Assembly: GCA_025938035.1 (NCBI GenBank)
Contig: JAICQE010000145.1
Location: 1-11,592, forward strand
DNA length: 11,592 bases
Direction: 5' to 3'
Source: Vicinamibacteria bacterium
GTDB taxonomy: Bacteria > Acidobacteriota > Vicinamibacteria > Vicinamibacterales > UBA2999
Part shown: one piece after another, positions 11,477 to 11,592 of the stretch
How the letters are laid out: every line of letters starts with the position of its first letter
Numbering within the stretch: position 1 is the stretch's first letter
Translations under genes and position numbers: made by a program
The notes under the pieces: generated by a model
Told to the model about the DNA's origin: nothing
What the model saw: the letters and a program-made list of their open reading frames with translations, nothing else
The model's database searches: none

Positions 11477-11592
11477 CCGGCTTTGCGCTTGCGGGCGCCG
11501 TTGGCCGCCTTCGCCTTCACTGCCTTTTTGATTTCGGCCTTGGCCGGCTTCTTCTTCTCGGTGCTGACCGAGTTGAGACTCTTCCGCAGCGC
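11473..11592 (-). CDS. C-terminal end of a Lys/Ala-rich protein, possibly Ku
   Basis: The frame is open from the window edge to a TGA at 11473-11475 and gives the last 39 residues of a protein, beginning ALRKSLNSVSTEKKK and ending GARKRKAG. About 40 percent of them are Lys or Arg. The opening ALRKSL followed by a basic Lys/Ala tail resembles the C-terminus of bacterial Ku end-joining proteins, which end in L-M-x-A-L-x-x-S followed by lysine-rich extensions. A histone H1-like or other DNA-binding protein with a basic tail fits almost as well. The 5' part is outside the window, so identity stays open. Confidence 0.6.
   Translation of the reverse strand, partial: ALRKSLNSVSTEKKKPAKAEIKKAVKAKAANGARKRKAG

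Overview
The window reads as a chromosomal fragment of a high-GC Gram-negative soil-type bacterium. GC-rich codons, exported glycan enzymes, a kinase very like animal xylulokinase and several families of short palindromic repeats would fit Acidobacteriota (perhaps Vicinamibacteria). That assignment is inference; no rRNA or other marker is present.

Left part, minus strand (1-3560): seven 9-bp tandem repeats at the window edge; a classical short-chain dehydrogenase/reductase; a VapBC-like toxin-antitoxin pair (ribbon-helix-helix antitoxin overlapping a PIN-domain toxin); and a complete RecQ helicase that starts with GTG and points away from the next block.

Central part, plus strand (3632-10548): a tightly packed catabolic operon, iolB-like uronate isomerase, exported ThuA-domain protein, exported GH67 alpha-glucuronidase, xylose isomerase (xylA) and xylulokinase (xylB). 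The first three genes are joined by 4-bp ATGA overlaps and xylA/xylB by a 1-bp overlap (TGATG). Only aguA and xylA are separated, by about 100 bp of AT-rich palindrome. The logic is glucuronoxylan use: GH67 removes (4-O-methyl)glucuronic acid from xylo-oligosaccharides, XylA and XylB take the released xylose to xylulose 5-phosphate, and the IolB-like enzyme may process the released uronic acid. No xylanase, xylosidase, regulator or other inositol gene is in the window.

Right part (10549-11592): a strong sigma70-like promoter overlapped by an 18-bp palindromic operator drives two small membrane-protein genes. The second contains a copy of the first as its C-terminal domain. Next come the first ~30 codons of a sodium:solute symporter that is cut short, a palindrome, and the convergent Lys/Ala-rich 3' end of another gene (possibly Ku).

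The most distinctive feature is how repeats have entered coding sequence. A REP-like palindrome (GTCCGNCT-NN-AGNCGGAC followed by ACNACG) occurs four times. Two copies face each other inside the xylA reading frame and add about 16-20 residues while leaving all catalytic residues intact. A different 9-bp/palindromic repeat makes up the N-terminus of the alpha-glucuronidase signal region. The best candidates for new biology are the IolB homologue moved into a glucuronoxylan operon, the palindrome insertions in genes, and the operator-controlled pair of related small membrane proteins.
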